Shown: in pieces, positions 41,804 to 50,704 of the stretch
Layout of the letters: each line of letters starts with the position of its first letter
Numbering within the stretch: position 1 is the stretch's first letter
Position numbers and translations under genes: made by a program
Origin: VFMC01 sp963791635
GTDB lineage: Bacteria > Actinomycetota > Acidimicrobiia > Acidimicrobiales > Ilumatobacteraceae
Assembly: GCA_963791635.1 (NCBI GenBank)
Contig: CAWBTC010000015.1
Span: 1-64,000, forward strand
Length of the DNA: 64,000 nucleotides
Direction of reading: 5' to 3'
Notes under the pieces: generated by a model
Told to the model about the DNA's origin: nothing
Database searches by the model: none
The model's input: only the letters and a program-made list of their open reading frames with translations

Positions 41804-42648
41804 CGGATGCGCTCACCTTCGACGGTGAGCCGCGCGAGGGACGGGTGCGGTCGATGGTGCGGCTGTACGCGACGCTCGCCCGCGTCGCGGTCATGCAGCA
41901 GTTCCAGTACCGGGCGGCGAACTACTTCTACATGATCGGCATGGTGACCGAGCCGGTCATCTACCTCGTGGTGTGGTCGACGATCGCTCGCCAGCAGGGT
42001 GGCGAGATCGGCGGCTACACAGCGGCGACGTTCGCCGCGTACTACATCGTCTGGACGCTCGTGCGGAACATGAACATCGTCTTCACACCCTTCGGCTGGG
42101 AGGAACGCATTCGCGAAGGCACGTTGTCGGCGCAGTTGGTGAGGCCGATCCACCCGATCCACTACGACCTCGGCCAGTTCGTCGGGTGGAAGGTGGTGGT
42201 GATCGTGCTGTGGCTGCCGATCGCTGCGGTGTTGGCCCTGATCTTCGATCCCGAGCTGTCTCCGTCGATCGCCCAGATCGCCACTTTCTCCGTCGCGATC
42301 TGGGGCGCCTACCTGATTCGTTCCTTGCTGCTCTGGATGCTGGGCATGATCACGTTCTGGACCACCCGCGTGACTGCGATCTTCCAGGTCTACTTCGCGC
42401 TCGAGCTGCTGTTGTCGGGTCGGCTCCTCCCGGTGTCGCTGATGCCCGACTGGGTGCAGAGCGTCATGGGCTTCCTGCCGTTCGAGTCGACCTTCGGATT
42501 CCCGATCACCTCGCTCGTCGGCCCGATCAGCAGCACCGAACTTGTCGAGGGACTGCTTCGCCAGCTGATGTGGATCGCGATCGGTGCGATCGGCGTGAAC
42601 CTGATGTGGCGCCGTGGTGTGAAGGCGTACACCTCGGTGAACGGATGA
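41800..42648 (+). CDS. ABC-2 exporter permease 1
   Basis: This 282-residue protein has six hydrophobic helices. The family stretch MNIVFTPFGWEERIREGTLSAQLVRPIHPI matches ABC-2 permeases of the YP-type viologen exporter group. Start GTG 41800 overlaps the ATPase stop, and the end overlaps permease 2 (ATGA). It would form a heterodimer with permease 2. Confidence 0.88.
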   Translation: MTDALTFDGEPREGRVRSMVRLYATLARVAVMQQFQYRAANYFYMIGMVTEPVIYLVVWSTIARQQGGEIGGYTAATFAAYYIVWTLVRNMNIVFTPFGWEERIREGTLSAQLVRPIHPIHYDLGQFVGWKVVVIVLWLPIAAVLALIFDPELSPSIAQIATFSVAIWGAYLIRSLLLWMLGMITFWTTRVTAIFQVYFALELLLSGRLLPVSLMPDWVQSVMGFLPFESTFGFPITSLVGPISSTELVEGLLRQLMWIAIGAIGVNLMWRRGVKAYTSVNG

Positions 42649-43475
42649 GTGCGCCAGTGCCTGCCGACCGCCTGCTGGAGGGGCGCAGGTTCGCCGGGAT
42701 CCGCCTCGTCGGCCTCCATCTCCGGCTCAGCGTGATGAACGAGCTGCAATATCGGGCGAACTTCGTGATCCAACTGATCGAGTCGGCCGTCACGCTCGGA
42801 ACGGGACTCGTGGTGCTCACCTTGATCTTCGATCGCACCGACACGCTCGACGGCTGGACCCGTCCGCAGTTGTTGGTCGTGATGGGCGTCTTCACGATCG
42901 TCGGTGGGATCATCGGGTTCGTGATCGAGCCCAACATGGGCCGGGTGATGACGGATGTCCGCCAAGGCACGTTCGACTACGTGCTCACCAAGCCGGTCGA
43001 CTCGCAGCTGCTCTCGAGCGTGCGCGAGTTCAGCGTGTGGCGCCTCACCGACGTCGTGTCGGGACTGATCGTGCTCGGGTGGGGAGTGACAGGGCTCGAT
43101 GCCTCCGTCGGTGTCCTCGATGCTCTTGCGTTCGCCGCCAGCCTCGCTGCCGGGAGCACCCTGGTGTACTGCCTGTGGCTGGTCGTCACGAGTGGCGCCT
43201 TCTGGTTCGTGCGGATGAACGAGGTGCAGGAGCTGTTCACGGGCCTGTACCGGGCCGGGCAGTATCCGGTCACGGTGTACCCGGCGTGGTTGCGCCTGTC
43301 GCTGACCTATCTGGTGCCGATCGGATTCGCCGTCACCGTGCCATCGGAATCGCTCACGGGTCGGCTCACCTTGGAACGCGGCCTGATCACCGTCGGCTTC
43401 CTCATCGTCGCCTTCGCCGTCACGAGGTTCGTCTGGAGACGCGGCACCCGCCGTTACAGCGGCGCATCTGCGTGA
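42645..43475 (+). CDS. ABC-2 exporter permease 2
   Basis: This 276-residue six-helix protein has the sequence VMTDVRQGTFDYVLTKPVDSQ, the counterpart of the conserved loop in permease 1, and a C-terminal VWRRGTRRYSGAS that is typical of this permease subfamily. The ATG overlaps the previous stop. It is the last gene of the exporter operon; a 119-base convergent gap follows. Confidence 0.88.
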   Translation: MSAPVPADRLLEGRRFAGIRLVGLHLRLSVMNELQYRANFVIQLIESAVTLGTGLVVLTLIFDRTDTLDGWTRPQLLVVMGVFTIVGGIIGFVIEPNMGRVMTDVRQGTFDYVLTKPVDSQLLSSVREFSVWRLTDVVSGLIVLGWGVTGLDASVGVLDALAFAASLAAGSTLVYCLWLVVTSGAFWFVRMNEVQELFTGLYRAGQYPVTVYPAWLRLSLTYLVPIGFAVTVPSESLTGRLTLERGLITVGFLIVAFAVTRFVWRRGTRRYSGASA

Positions 43476-43594
43476 AGTTCACGCGAGATCGTCTGCCCCG
43501 TCTCGAGGGCGATCGGAGTGGTTTGTGGCGTTCGTCGTCAGCCGGTTCTGTCCGGCAAGCCAACGTGAACGCGGCCGAGCGGTGGCAGATGGTG

Positions 43595-44392
43595 TCACCT
43601 GGTGAACGCCGTGCGGACGAGTGAGCGATCAAGGGGCGGAGGGGTGATGGTGCCATCCTCGAACAACTGCTTGCCCACGTTGATGACAGCGGCGTTGGCG
43701 ACGTTCGCGAAGAAGCCGCCCAGCGAGACCCGGCGCACCCCTGCCTCTGCGAGTTCAGCGATGGATGGGCCGCCGGCGAGGATCAACCCGTTGACTGGGA
43801 TCCGCACAGCGATCACGATGCTGCGGATCTGGTCGAGGTCGACGAGACCGGGGGCATAGGCCACCTCGGCGCCGGCGTCGCGGTAGGCGCACAGGCGGGA
43901 GATGGTGTCATCGAGGTCATCGACGCCGTGGAGATGGTTCTCGCAGCGGGCGGTGAGCACCATGCCGATCGAGCGTGCTGCGTCCGCTGCTGCGCCGACC
44001 CGTTCAGCAGCGACACCGATCGGATCGATCTGGTTGGTCGCCGGGTTCCAGTCCTCGATTGAGCAACCCGCCGCCCCCGCGCTGCCGAGCAGGTCGACGC
44101 ACTCGGCAATGCCGGCAGCGTCGTCACCGTACAGACGCTCCGAGTCGACGTTGAACGGCAGATGAGTTGCCGCCGTCAATCGACCGACGTGTTCGACGAG
44201 CTGATCGCGCTCGACGGTCATGTCCAACTGACCGAGCGTCGATGCGAAACCAGCGCTCGTGGTGGCCAGCGCCGGAAAGCCGATCGCCGTGAGCAGCCGG
44301 GTCGTTCCGGCATCGTACGGATTCGGCATCACGAAGGTTCCGCTCGTGTGAAGTGATCGAAACCTCGTGCATTGGTCGTGTGCGGTGAGCAT
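43595..44392 (-). CDS. Isocitrate lyase/PEP mutase family protein
   Basis: This 265-residue TIM-barrel protein is of the PEP mutase/ICL superfamily. FVMPNPYDAGTTRLL and FPALATTSAGFA start the barrel; the metal/substrate residues lie in GCSIEDWNP and LTARCENHLHG. A canonical KKCG-type catalytic loop of isocitrate lyase is absent, so oxaloacetate- or methylisocitrate-like lyase, or phosphonate chemistry, are the options. Start ATG 44392; GAGAAT ends 6 nt upstream. Divergent from the aminotransferase. Confidence 0.88.
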   Translation of the reverse strand: MLTAHDQCTRFRSLHTSGTFVMPNPYDAGTTRLLTAIGFPALATTSAGFASTLGQLDMTVERDQLVEHVGRLTAATHLPFNVDSERLYGDDAAGIAECVDLLGSAGAAGCSIEDWNPATNQIDPIGVAAERVGAAADAARSIGMVLTARCENHLHGVDDLDDTISRLCAYRDAGAEVAYAPGLVDLDQIRSIVIAVRIPVNGLILAGGPSIAELAEAGVRRVSLGGFFANVANAAVINVGKQLFEDGTITPPPLDRSLVRTAFTR

Positions 44393-44495
44393 GGCCCCAT
44401 TCTCACGCGTTGATCGCCAGGCTGGGAGCGGGATCCGGCCATCTGCATGGTGGCACCGGCACCTGTGCGGCGAGGCCGGGCCCGACGTGGCGTCG

Positions 44496-44501
44496 TAGGC
44501 T
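44496..44501 (+). promoter_or_regulatory. -10 hexamer of aminotransferase gene
   Basis: TAGGCT ends 9 nt before the ATG at 44511, giving a leaderless or near-leaderless transcript. Confidence 0.4.
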
Positions 44502-44510
44502 CGGGGTGCC

Positions 44511-45698
44511 ATGAAGTACGCATCGATCTCCGACCGTCTCGATGGGATGGGCGCCGCCAACTGGGCGGTCCACATCGCTGGTCGCCAACGCGCCAACCAC
44601 GGCGCCGACCTCATCTTCTTGTCGATCGGAGAGCCCGACCTGCCCCCGCCCCCGGCGGTGGTGGAGCAAGCGATCACGTCGCTCCGAGCCGGCCGGACGA
44701 AGTACACCTCCGGCAAGGGCGAGCCCGCCACGCTCGATGCCATCGCCGGTCACCTGTCTCGACGCGGCGGTCTGGAGGTCACCCGCGACAACATCGCTTG
44801 CACGTCGGGCACCCAACACGCCCTCTACGCGGCGATGAACACGCTCGTCGAGGCCGGCGACGAGGTGCTCGTGCCCGACCCGTACTACGCGACGTACGAA
44901 GCGGTGGTGGCCTCCAGCGGAGCGAGGTTCAACGCAGTGCCCACCCTGCCGGAGGAGAACTTCCACCTCACGGCAGCGGCGCTCGAAGCCGCGATCACGC
45001 CGGAGTCGCGCGTGTTGCTGCTCAACACCCCCGGCAACCCCACTGGTGCCGTGCTGACGGCGGCTGAGATCGATGCGATCGGTGAGGTGTGCGAACGCCA
45101 CGACCTATGGATCGTGTGTGACGAGGTGTACGCGGACCTCACCTTCGACGTGCCGTTCGCCTCGCCGTTCGATCGGGCCCAGCTACGCGACCGCTCGGTG
45201 TCGGTGGCGTCGATCTCGAAGTCGCACGCACTCCCCGGGTTTCGCTCGGGATGGGCGGCGGGGCCGGAGGAGTTCATCCGTCGGCTCACGCTCGTGTCCG
45301 AGACGATGCTGTTCGGCATCCAGCCGTTTCTGTGCGATGCGGTCGTGGTGGCGCTCTCCGAGACGCATCCCGAGGTCGCTCACCAACGCAACGTGTTCCG
45401 CGAACGGGCGCAGGCGATGGTTGCGACCCTGGCCGGATCTGCCGCCGTCAGCGTGCACATGCCCGAGGGCGGCATGTTCGTGATGGCCGACGTGCGACCG
45501 ACCGGCCTCAGCGGCGTCGACTTCGCGTGGCGCCTCCTCGACGAGTGTGGCGTCGTGGTGATGCCGGGGGAGAGCTTCGGTTCGCGTGGGGCGGGTCATC
45601 TGCGCCTCGCACTGACGGTCGAGGTGGACGTGATGACCGAGGCCTGCCGTCGAATCCGCTCGCTCGCCGAGCAGTTGGTGGCCGAGCGGGCTGCATGA
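44511..45698 (+). CDS. Class I/II pyridoxal-phosphate aminotransferase
   Basis: This 395-residue fold-type I aminotransferase has the PLP lysine K237 in SISKSHALPGFRSGW. Other motifs are SIGEPDLPPPPAV, the YTSGKGEPATLDAI loop, NTPGNPTGAVLT and the arginine in the C-terminal HLRLALTVE. It resembles aspartate/tyrosine aminotransferase-like enzymes. It is monocistronic, with an independent APH-family gene 63 bases later. The amino donor is unknown. Confidence 0.9.
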   Translation: MKYASISDRLDGMGAANWAVHIAGRQRANHGADLIFLSIGEPDLPPPPAVVEQAITSLRAGRTKYTSGKGEPATLDAIAGHLSRRGGLEVTRDNIACTSGTQHALYAAMNTLVEAGDEVLVPDPYYATYEAVVASSGARFNAVPTLPEENFHLTAAALEAAITPESRVLLLNTPGNPTGAVLTAAEIDAIGEVCERHDLWIVCDEVYADLTFDVPFASPFDRAQLRDRSVSVASISKSHALPGFRSGWAAGPEEFIRRLTLVSETMLFGIQPFLCDAVVVALSETHPEVAHQRNVFRERAQAMVATLAGSAAVSVHMPEGGMFVMADVRPTGLSGVDFAWRLLDECGVVVMPGESFGSRGAGHLRLALTVEVDVMTEACRRIRSLAEQLVAERAA

Positions 45699-45761
45699 TG
45701 TCCGGTGCGGGCATCGTTCGCCGCCGCGGGCTGACGGCCGCCTGTCGGACGTCATACTGGC

Positions 45762-46547
45762 GTGGTGGAGATCGAACTGCAGGGTGGTGTCGCCAATGCC
45801 GGTTCGGTGATGCGATCTGGCGAGTTCGTGCTTCGGCCGTCGAACCCTCACACCGCAACGATTCATCGCTTCCTCCGTTCACTGCGCGACACCGGCTTCG
45901 ACGGCGCGTCGGATCCGGTCGGTGTCGACCCCGACGGTCGTGAACGTCTGCGCTTCATCGCGGGCGACGTCGCCGTGCCGCCGTATCCAGCCTGGGCGCA
46001 GAGCGACGCAGCGCTCGCCTCGGTCGCGCGCCTGATCCGTCGACTGCACGACGCCGCTCGGTCGTACATCCAAGATCCTGCCGACAGCTGGAGCGACGAG
46101 ATGGCCGATCCTGATGGCGGGCCGATCGTGTGCCACAACGACGTGTGCTTGGAGAACGTCGTGTTCCGCGACGGCCGAGCCGTTGGTCTCCTCGACTTCG
46201 ACTTCGCCGGGCCGGGCGACCCGACGTACGACCTGGCATCCTTCGCGCGGATGTGCGTGCCGATCGACGGCGACGGTGCCCGGCTCGGTTGGACGCCGGC
46301 CGATCTCCCGGCACGACTGCGCGTCGTCGCCGACGCATATGGCCTCGATGCCGATGGCCGTGCTCGTTTGCTCGTACACCTCGACGGCTCGATGGCCCGT
46401 GGCGGACAGTTCGTCCTCCGTCGCGTCGAGGCCGGCGACCCCAACTTCATCGCGATGTGGGAGGCGATGGGTGGCATGACCCGATTCGACCGCCGACGAG
46501 CCTGGTGGGCCGATGCGCGAGCCGAGTTCGAAGCCGCTCTCGCCTGA
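45762..46547 (+). CDS. Aminoglycoside phosphotransferase (APH) family protein
   Basis: This 261-residue protein has a protein-kinase-like fold. Catalytic motif CHNDVCLENVV (H-x-D-x4-N) lies near residue 125 and the metal motif LLDFDFAGPGDPTYDLA follows. The ATP-binding N-lobe is shorter than in true APH. Chromosomal members usually phosphorylate small metabolites; antibiotic resistance is not implied. Start is GTG 45762. Confidence 0.87.
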   Translation: MVEIELQGGVANAGSVMRSGEFVLRPSNPHTATIHRFLRSLRDTGFDGASDPVGVDPDGRERLRFIAGDVAVPPYPAWAQSDAALASVARLIRRLHDAARSYIQDPADSWSDEMADPDGGPIVCHNDVCLENVVFRDGRAVGLLDFDFAGPGDPTYDLASFARMCVPIDGDGARLGWTPADLPARLRVVADAYGLDADGRARLLVHLDGSMARGGQFVLRRVEAGDPNFIAMWEAMGGMTRFDRRRAWWADARAEFEAALA

Positions 46548-46593
46548 CGCCAGAGTCTCTGCGCCACGTCACGGCGCGCCGGGCGGTGATCGG

Positions 46594-48474
46594 TCAGCGC
46601 CACTCGCCACTGGTGGCGGTCGCCTCTGCATCATTAGGCCGTCCGGCATAGAGGCGCTCGATCTCGTCGGCGTAGTGCTGCATGACGACTGCGCGCTTCA
46701 CTTTCAGTGTCGGGGTGAGTTCGCCGGCTTCGATCGAGAGATCGCGGGGGAGGATCGCGAACGACCGGATCGACTCGGCTCGCGACACCGATGCGTTCGC
46801 ATGATCGACGGCGGCTTGGATCTCCGCACGGAATGCGGGATCGGTGTGCATCTCGTCGGAGGGATCGCCCTCGTGGCTGTGCTCCTTGGCCCAGTCTGCA
46901 AGAGCGCTCGCATCGATGGTCACCAGTGCGGCGATGAACGGCTTGCCGTCGCCCACCACCAGCGCCTGGCTCACCAGTTCGTGCGCACGGAGACGGTCCT
47001 CGAGCGGAGCCGGAGCAACGTTCTTGCCGGCGGCCGTGACGATCAGCTCCTTCTTGCGACCGGTGATCCGGAGATAGCCGTCGTCGTCGAGTTCGCCGAT
47101 GTCGCCGGTGCGGAACCAGCCGTGGTCGTCGAAGCTCTCGGCGGTGGCCTTCTCGTTGTGCCAGTAGCCGGGGAACACCTGAGGGCCCTTGGCGAGGATC
47201 TCACCGTCGGCAGCGATGGCGATGCTCGTACCGGCAAGCGGTCGGCCGACCGTTCCGGGTTTCCATGCACCCGGCCGGTTCACGGTCAGCGTGGGGCTGG
47301 TTTCGGTGAGGCCGTATCCCTCGTAGATCTTCACACCGATGCCGGCGAAGAAATGGGTGAGGCGCTCGCCGAGAGGGCCACCACCGCTGAACGACAGGCG
47401 CAGCCGCTCACCGAACGCAGCGCGGATCTTCGTGTACACGAGCCGGTCGAACACGGCATGTTCCAGCCGGATCCATGGCGCCACGTGTCCGCTGCTGTTC
47501 GACGTCGACCAGCGGATCGCGGTGTTCGCGGCGCGCTCGAAGATCCGACCCTTGCCCTCGCGGTGCGCGGTGTGGCTGGCGGTGTTGTAGACCTTTTCGA
47601 AGATGCGGGGGACGGCTGCCAACGTCGACGGCTTGTACATCTTCAGCTCCGTCGGGAGGTGTGAGATGTCGCTCGCAAAGCCGAGCCGCACGCTCGCAGC
47701 GACGGCGAACAGGGCATTGGTTTTCGTGAGTGCGTGCGCGAGCGGGAGGAACAGCAGGCCGGTGTCACCCGGACGCACCTCCCCGCCGAGCGCGTCGATC
47801 GTCTGCGCCACGTTCGAACACAGGTTGCCGTGGGTGAGCATGCACCCTTTCGGCATCCCGGTGGTGCCCGAGGTGTAGATGATCGTCGCAATGCCATCGG
47901 CACACAGACCTGCGATGCGGTGGTCCACTTCGGCATCGGGCACCGTGGAGCCACGACGGGTGAGCTCGTCGAGTGCACCGTCGTCGGTCGCCGACGCGTC
48001 GGTCGCCAACGCGTCGGCCGCCAACCCGTCGATTACCAGAACGTCGCGACACGAAGCCAGGTCGGGCCGGAGCGCTTCGAACGTCGCCGCCATCGCCGGT
48101 GTTTCGGCGAGCAGGAGCACGGCCTCGCTGTCGGCCATGATCCAGGAGATCTGTTCGGCAGACGAGGTGTCGTAGATCGGCACTGTCACCGCGCCGGCGG
48201 CGAGGATGGCGAAGTCGAGCACCAGCCACTCGAACCGAGTGTGGCACATCAGCGCCACCCGCTCGCCTGGCGCGACGCCTGACGCGATGAGTCCACGGGC
48301 CACGCCGCGCACGCGCTCGATGAACTCGCGCACCGACACGTCGACGAAGCGTTCACCCTCTCGGTACGAAGCGACTTTGGCCTCCGGTTCGCTCTGCAAG
48401 CGCTCGAGCACGGCTTGCAACACGTGCGCATTCGCCGTCACCGGGGCGAACGCCGGACCGTGCGACGTCTTCAT
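46594..48474 (-). CDS. Long-chain acyl-CoA synthetase (AMP-binding, FadD15 type)
   Basis: This 626-residue adenylating enzyme has the P-loop TIIYTSGTTGMPKG, the A5 motif YEGYGLTETSPTLTVNR, the A7 TGDIGELDDDGYLRITGRKKELI and a lysine-bearing C-terminal domain ending TLKVKRAVVMQHYADEI. It activates fatty acids to CoA thioesters. The length and the FADISHLPTELKMYKPSTLAAVPRIFEKVY segment resemble FadD15. Between about residues 150 and 170 the frame contains a slippage-type repeat (ADALATDASATD). A GGAGGGGTCC ribosome site lies just upstream of the ATG. It is the first of a possible minus-strand group. Confidence 0.92.
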   Translation of the reverse strand: MKTSHGPAFAPVTANAHVLQAVLERLQSEPEAKVASYREGERFVDVSVREFIERVRGVARGLIASGVAPGERVALMCHTRFEWLVLDFAILAAGAVTVPIYDTSSAEQISWIMADSEAVLLLAETPAMAATFEALRPDLASCRDVLVIDGLAADALATDASATDDGALDELTRRGSTVPDAEVDHRIAGLCADGIATIIYTSGTTGMPKGCMLTHGNLCSNVAQTIDALGGEVRPGDTGLLFLPLAHALTKTNALFAVAASVRLGFASDISHLPTELKMYKPSTLAAVPRIFEKVYNTASHTAHREGKGRIFERAANTAIRWSTSNSSGHVAPWIRLEHAVFDRLVYTKIRAAFGERLRLSFSGGGPLGERLTHFFAGIGVKIYEGYGLTETSPTLTVNRPGAWKPGTVGRPLAGTSIAIAADGEILAKGPQVFPGYWHNEKATAESFDDHGWFRTGDIGELDDDGYLRITGRKKELIVTAAGKNVAPAPLEDRLRAHELVSQALVVGDGKPFIAALVTIDASALADWAKEHSHEGDPSDEMHTDPAFRAEIQAAVDHANASVSRAESIRSFAILPRDLSIEAGELTPTLKVKRAVVMQHYADEIERLYAGRPNDAEATATSGEWR

Positions 48475-48594
48475 GGACCCCTCCTCGGACCGATCTCACC
48501 ATCGGGTTGTTCCTTCAGGATGCGCTCGGCATGCATGCCGTGCCAGGGCCGAACGACCCGCAGCCCGTCCGCCGGTCCCGACTTGTGGCGGTGG

Positions 48595-49050
48595 TCAGCC
48601 GGCGTCGGCGCGGTGCACGACCGCGGTGAACTCTTCCTCGCTCAGCGGGATCACCGAGAGCCGATTGCCTCGCGCCAGCAGGCGGGACGAGGTCATCTCT
48701 GGGATCGTGCGGAGTTCGTCGAGCGTCACGTAGCGGAGCTTGCGGACGGGAGCCACCGTGACCCAGTCCCACTTGGGAGCTGCTCGGTCGGAGGTCGGGT
48801 CGAAGTAGGGGCTCCGTGTGTCGAACTGGGTGGGGTCGGGTTCGACCGTGGCATCGATCGATGCGATGCCGGCCACGCCCGGGGGCTTGGTGCTCGAATG
48901 GTAGAAGAGCACCAAGTCTCCCACCACCATGGCGCGCAGGAAGTTCCGCGCCTGGAAGTTGCGCACTCCATCCCAGCACGCCCGCTGCTTGCCGACGAGG
49001 TCATCGAAACTGAGCTCTTCGGGCTCGCTCTTCATCAACCAGTAGGCCAT
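48595..49050 (-). CDS. EVE-domain protein
   Basis: This 151-residue protein of the EVE (PUA-like) fold starts AYWLMKSEPEELSFDDL and contains WDGVRNFQARNFLRAMVVGDLVLFYHS and the C-terminal SVIPLSEEEF. EVE domains recognise modified bases in DNA or RNA. The ATG at 49050 overlaps the stop of the DUF2520 gene (TGATG). It is the last gene of the acyl-CoA dehydrogenase / DUF2520 / EVE operon. Confidence 0.88.
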   Translation of the reverse strand: MAYWLMKSEPEELSFDDLVGKQRACWDGVRNFQARNFLRAMVVGDLVLFYHSSTKPPGVAGIASIDATVEPDPTQFDTRSPYFDPTSDRAAPKWDWVTVAPVRKLRYVTLDELRTIPEMTSSRLLARGNRLSVIPLSEEEFTAVVHRADAG

Positions 49051-49811
49051 CACGACTCCTGCGAATGTGGCGGGGGTGTGGTCACCCGCCGGGCGGCCAG
49101 CGCACGGGTCACGTCGCACATCGAGTCGAACATCGCGAGCAACTGTGGGGTGCGCTCGGCCACCGCCACGCGCTGGCGGGCGACCGTTGGCTCGTCGCCG
49201 CGAGCGATCGGCCCGGTGAGCGCTGCTGCGCCACCGTGTGCCGCCCAGTTGTCGAGCGCAGCCTGCACGAGCGGCACGAGGACGCGGCGATCGGCGCCTG
49301 CAGTGGCCAGCACCATCTCCGCTGCGTCTTCGAGGGCCACGAAGAAGTTGGCGGCCATCGACGCGGCTGCGTGGTACGCGGGCCGGTCGGCATCGGCGAT
49401 CTCGAACGCGTCGAGGCCGAGCTCCGTGGCGATCGCTCGCGCGACGGATCGCGCACCTGTCGTGGAACCTGCGATGGCCGCACCAGCGCCGCCGAAGGCC
49501 GCACCCGTGAGCGGCACGGTCATCAGCGGGTGCACACCGAAGCACTCGTGAGGCGCAAGTACGTCGAGACCGATCGCGCCCGCGGTGTGGCCAACGAGTG
49601 GTCCGGGTCCTATCGCCGCGGCTGCACGGGCGATCTCACCGTCGGGTACCGCGAGGATGACGATGTCGTAGACCGTGCCCTCGGCGGTGGTGCCGTCGAA
49701 GCCACGCCCGAACGGTCCGTCCCATTCAGGCAGGGCGGCGGTCAGCGCCCTCCCCATCCGTCCATCTCCCACGATTGCGCCACGCAGGCGCTGCCCGTCG
49801 GCGGTGATCAC
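49050..49811 (-). CDS. Rossmann-like and DUF2520 domain protein
   Basis: This 253-residue ProC/6PGDH-like protein reads RGAIVGDGRMGRALTAAL in the N-terminal Rossmann fold, and DIVILAVPDGEIARAAAAI. The C-terminal DUF2520 dimerisation part includes AYHAAASMAANFFVALEDAAEMVL. Start GTG 49811 overlaps the stop of the acyl-CoA dehydrogenase gene (GTGA). In many bacteria such a gene sits beside panC; here the neighbours are different. Confidence 0.83.
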   Translation of the reverse strand: MITADGQRLRGAIVGDGRMGRALTAALPEWDGPFGRGFDGTTAEGTVYDIVILAVPDGEIARAAAAIGPGPLVGHTAGAIGLDVLAPHECFGVHPLMTVPLTGAAFGGAGAAIAGSTTGARSVARAIATELGLDAFEIADADRPAYHAAASMAANFFVALEDAAEMVLATAGADRRVLVPLVQAALDNWAAHGGAAALTGPIARGDEPTVARQRVAVAERTPQLLAMFDSMCDVTRALAARRVTTPPPHSQES

Positions 49812-50653
49812 GGCCGCTTCCGGCGCTCCTGCGCGGGGGTCGGCCTCGGGGCAGTCCGGGTGAGCACATCGCCGGTGGTGCGATCGAGGTTGCCCGCCTT
49901 CTCGCCGGCCAGCACATCCACGAGACCGCGACGGATTCGTCCGGCGAGGCTGGTCTGGCGGTGGGCGAGCACGGTCTGGGCCACCGGCCATCCCGCACCT
50001 GGCTCACCGATGAGGTCGTCGGCTCCCACGGTGGCACCGTTGCACACGACGACCGACCCCCCGTTGGCGAGCCGTTGCACGCTGATGGCCGGTTGGTCGA
50101 GGGAGATCGCGAAGCACGACAGGCCGTCGTAGCCGACGGAGCCCACCTCCGTGCGCAGCAACACGATGCCGCGATCGGCGAGATCGGCATCGGCGGACAG
50201 CTTGACGGCCACGACCGACCAGCAGCCGCCTTCGCGTGTCGCGGTCGACACCACGCCGGCGAGGTCGTCACGAGCCTCAGGTTCCTCGAACAGCACACAC
50301 CAGTTCGAGGTGCCGTCGATGATCGTCGGCAGGAATCGGTCGCGCTGCTGCTGCGAACCGTGCTGACGGAGCGTGGGCCCCACGAGGTGCACGCCAGCGC
50401 CCGAGAGCGGCGGTGCGATCGTGACGATGCGGCCGAGCTCTGCCTCGATGATCCCCTGGATCGTGGTCGTCGCACCGATGCCACCCAGCGGTGACGACCA
50501 CGTCGGTACGGTGAGGCCCGCGTCGGCCAACCGGCGCCACCACTCGCGAATCGTGATCGAGATCGACCAGTTGGCGGTGATCCACTTGCGTACGACTGCT
50601 CGGAATGCCTCGCGGTCGTTCACGGGCCAGGAATCTCGGTCGAAAGGAGGCAT
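49808..50653 (-). CDS. Short acyl-CoA dehydrogenase-like protein lacking the C-terminal domain
   Basis: This 281-residue flavoprotein relative has the N-terminal helical domain (WWRRLADAGLTVPTWSSPLGGIG) and the middle beta domain (WCVLFEEPEARDDLAGVVSTATREGGCWSVVAVKLS), but stops about 100 residues earlier than normal, at RTAPRPTPAQERRKRP. The C-terminal four-helix domain with the catalytic base and part of the FAD site is therefore missing. The stop overlaps the next gene (GTGA), so the truncation is genuine and not a frameshift. It may be an inactive subunit. ATG 50653 is supported by an AAAGGAGG ribosome site. Confidence 0.75.
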   Translation of the reverse strand: MPPFDRDSWPVNDREAFRAVVRKWITANWSISITIREWWRRLADAGLTVPTWSSPLGGIGATTTIQGIIEAELGRIVTIAPPLSGAGVHLVGPTLRQHGSQQQRDRFLPTIIDGTSNWCVLFEEPEARDDLAGVVSTATREGGCWSVVAVKLSADADLADRGIVLLRTEVGSVGYDGLSCFAISLDQPAISVQRLANGGSVVVCNGATVGADDLIGEPGAGWPVAQTVLAHRQTSLAGRIRRGLVDVLAGEKAGNLDRTTGDVLTRTAPRPTPAQERRKRP

Positions 50654-50691
50654 CGGGGCGACGGTACCAGGTCGATTTGCGGAGCCCCGTC

Positions 50692-50697
50692 TACAGT
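50692..50697 (+). promoter_or_regulatory. -10 hexamer of PhyH gene 2 (leaderless)
   Basis: TACAGT ends 7 nt before GTG 50705. Confidence 0.5.
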
Positions 50698-50704
50698 GCG
50701 GACC

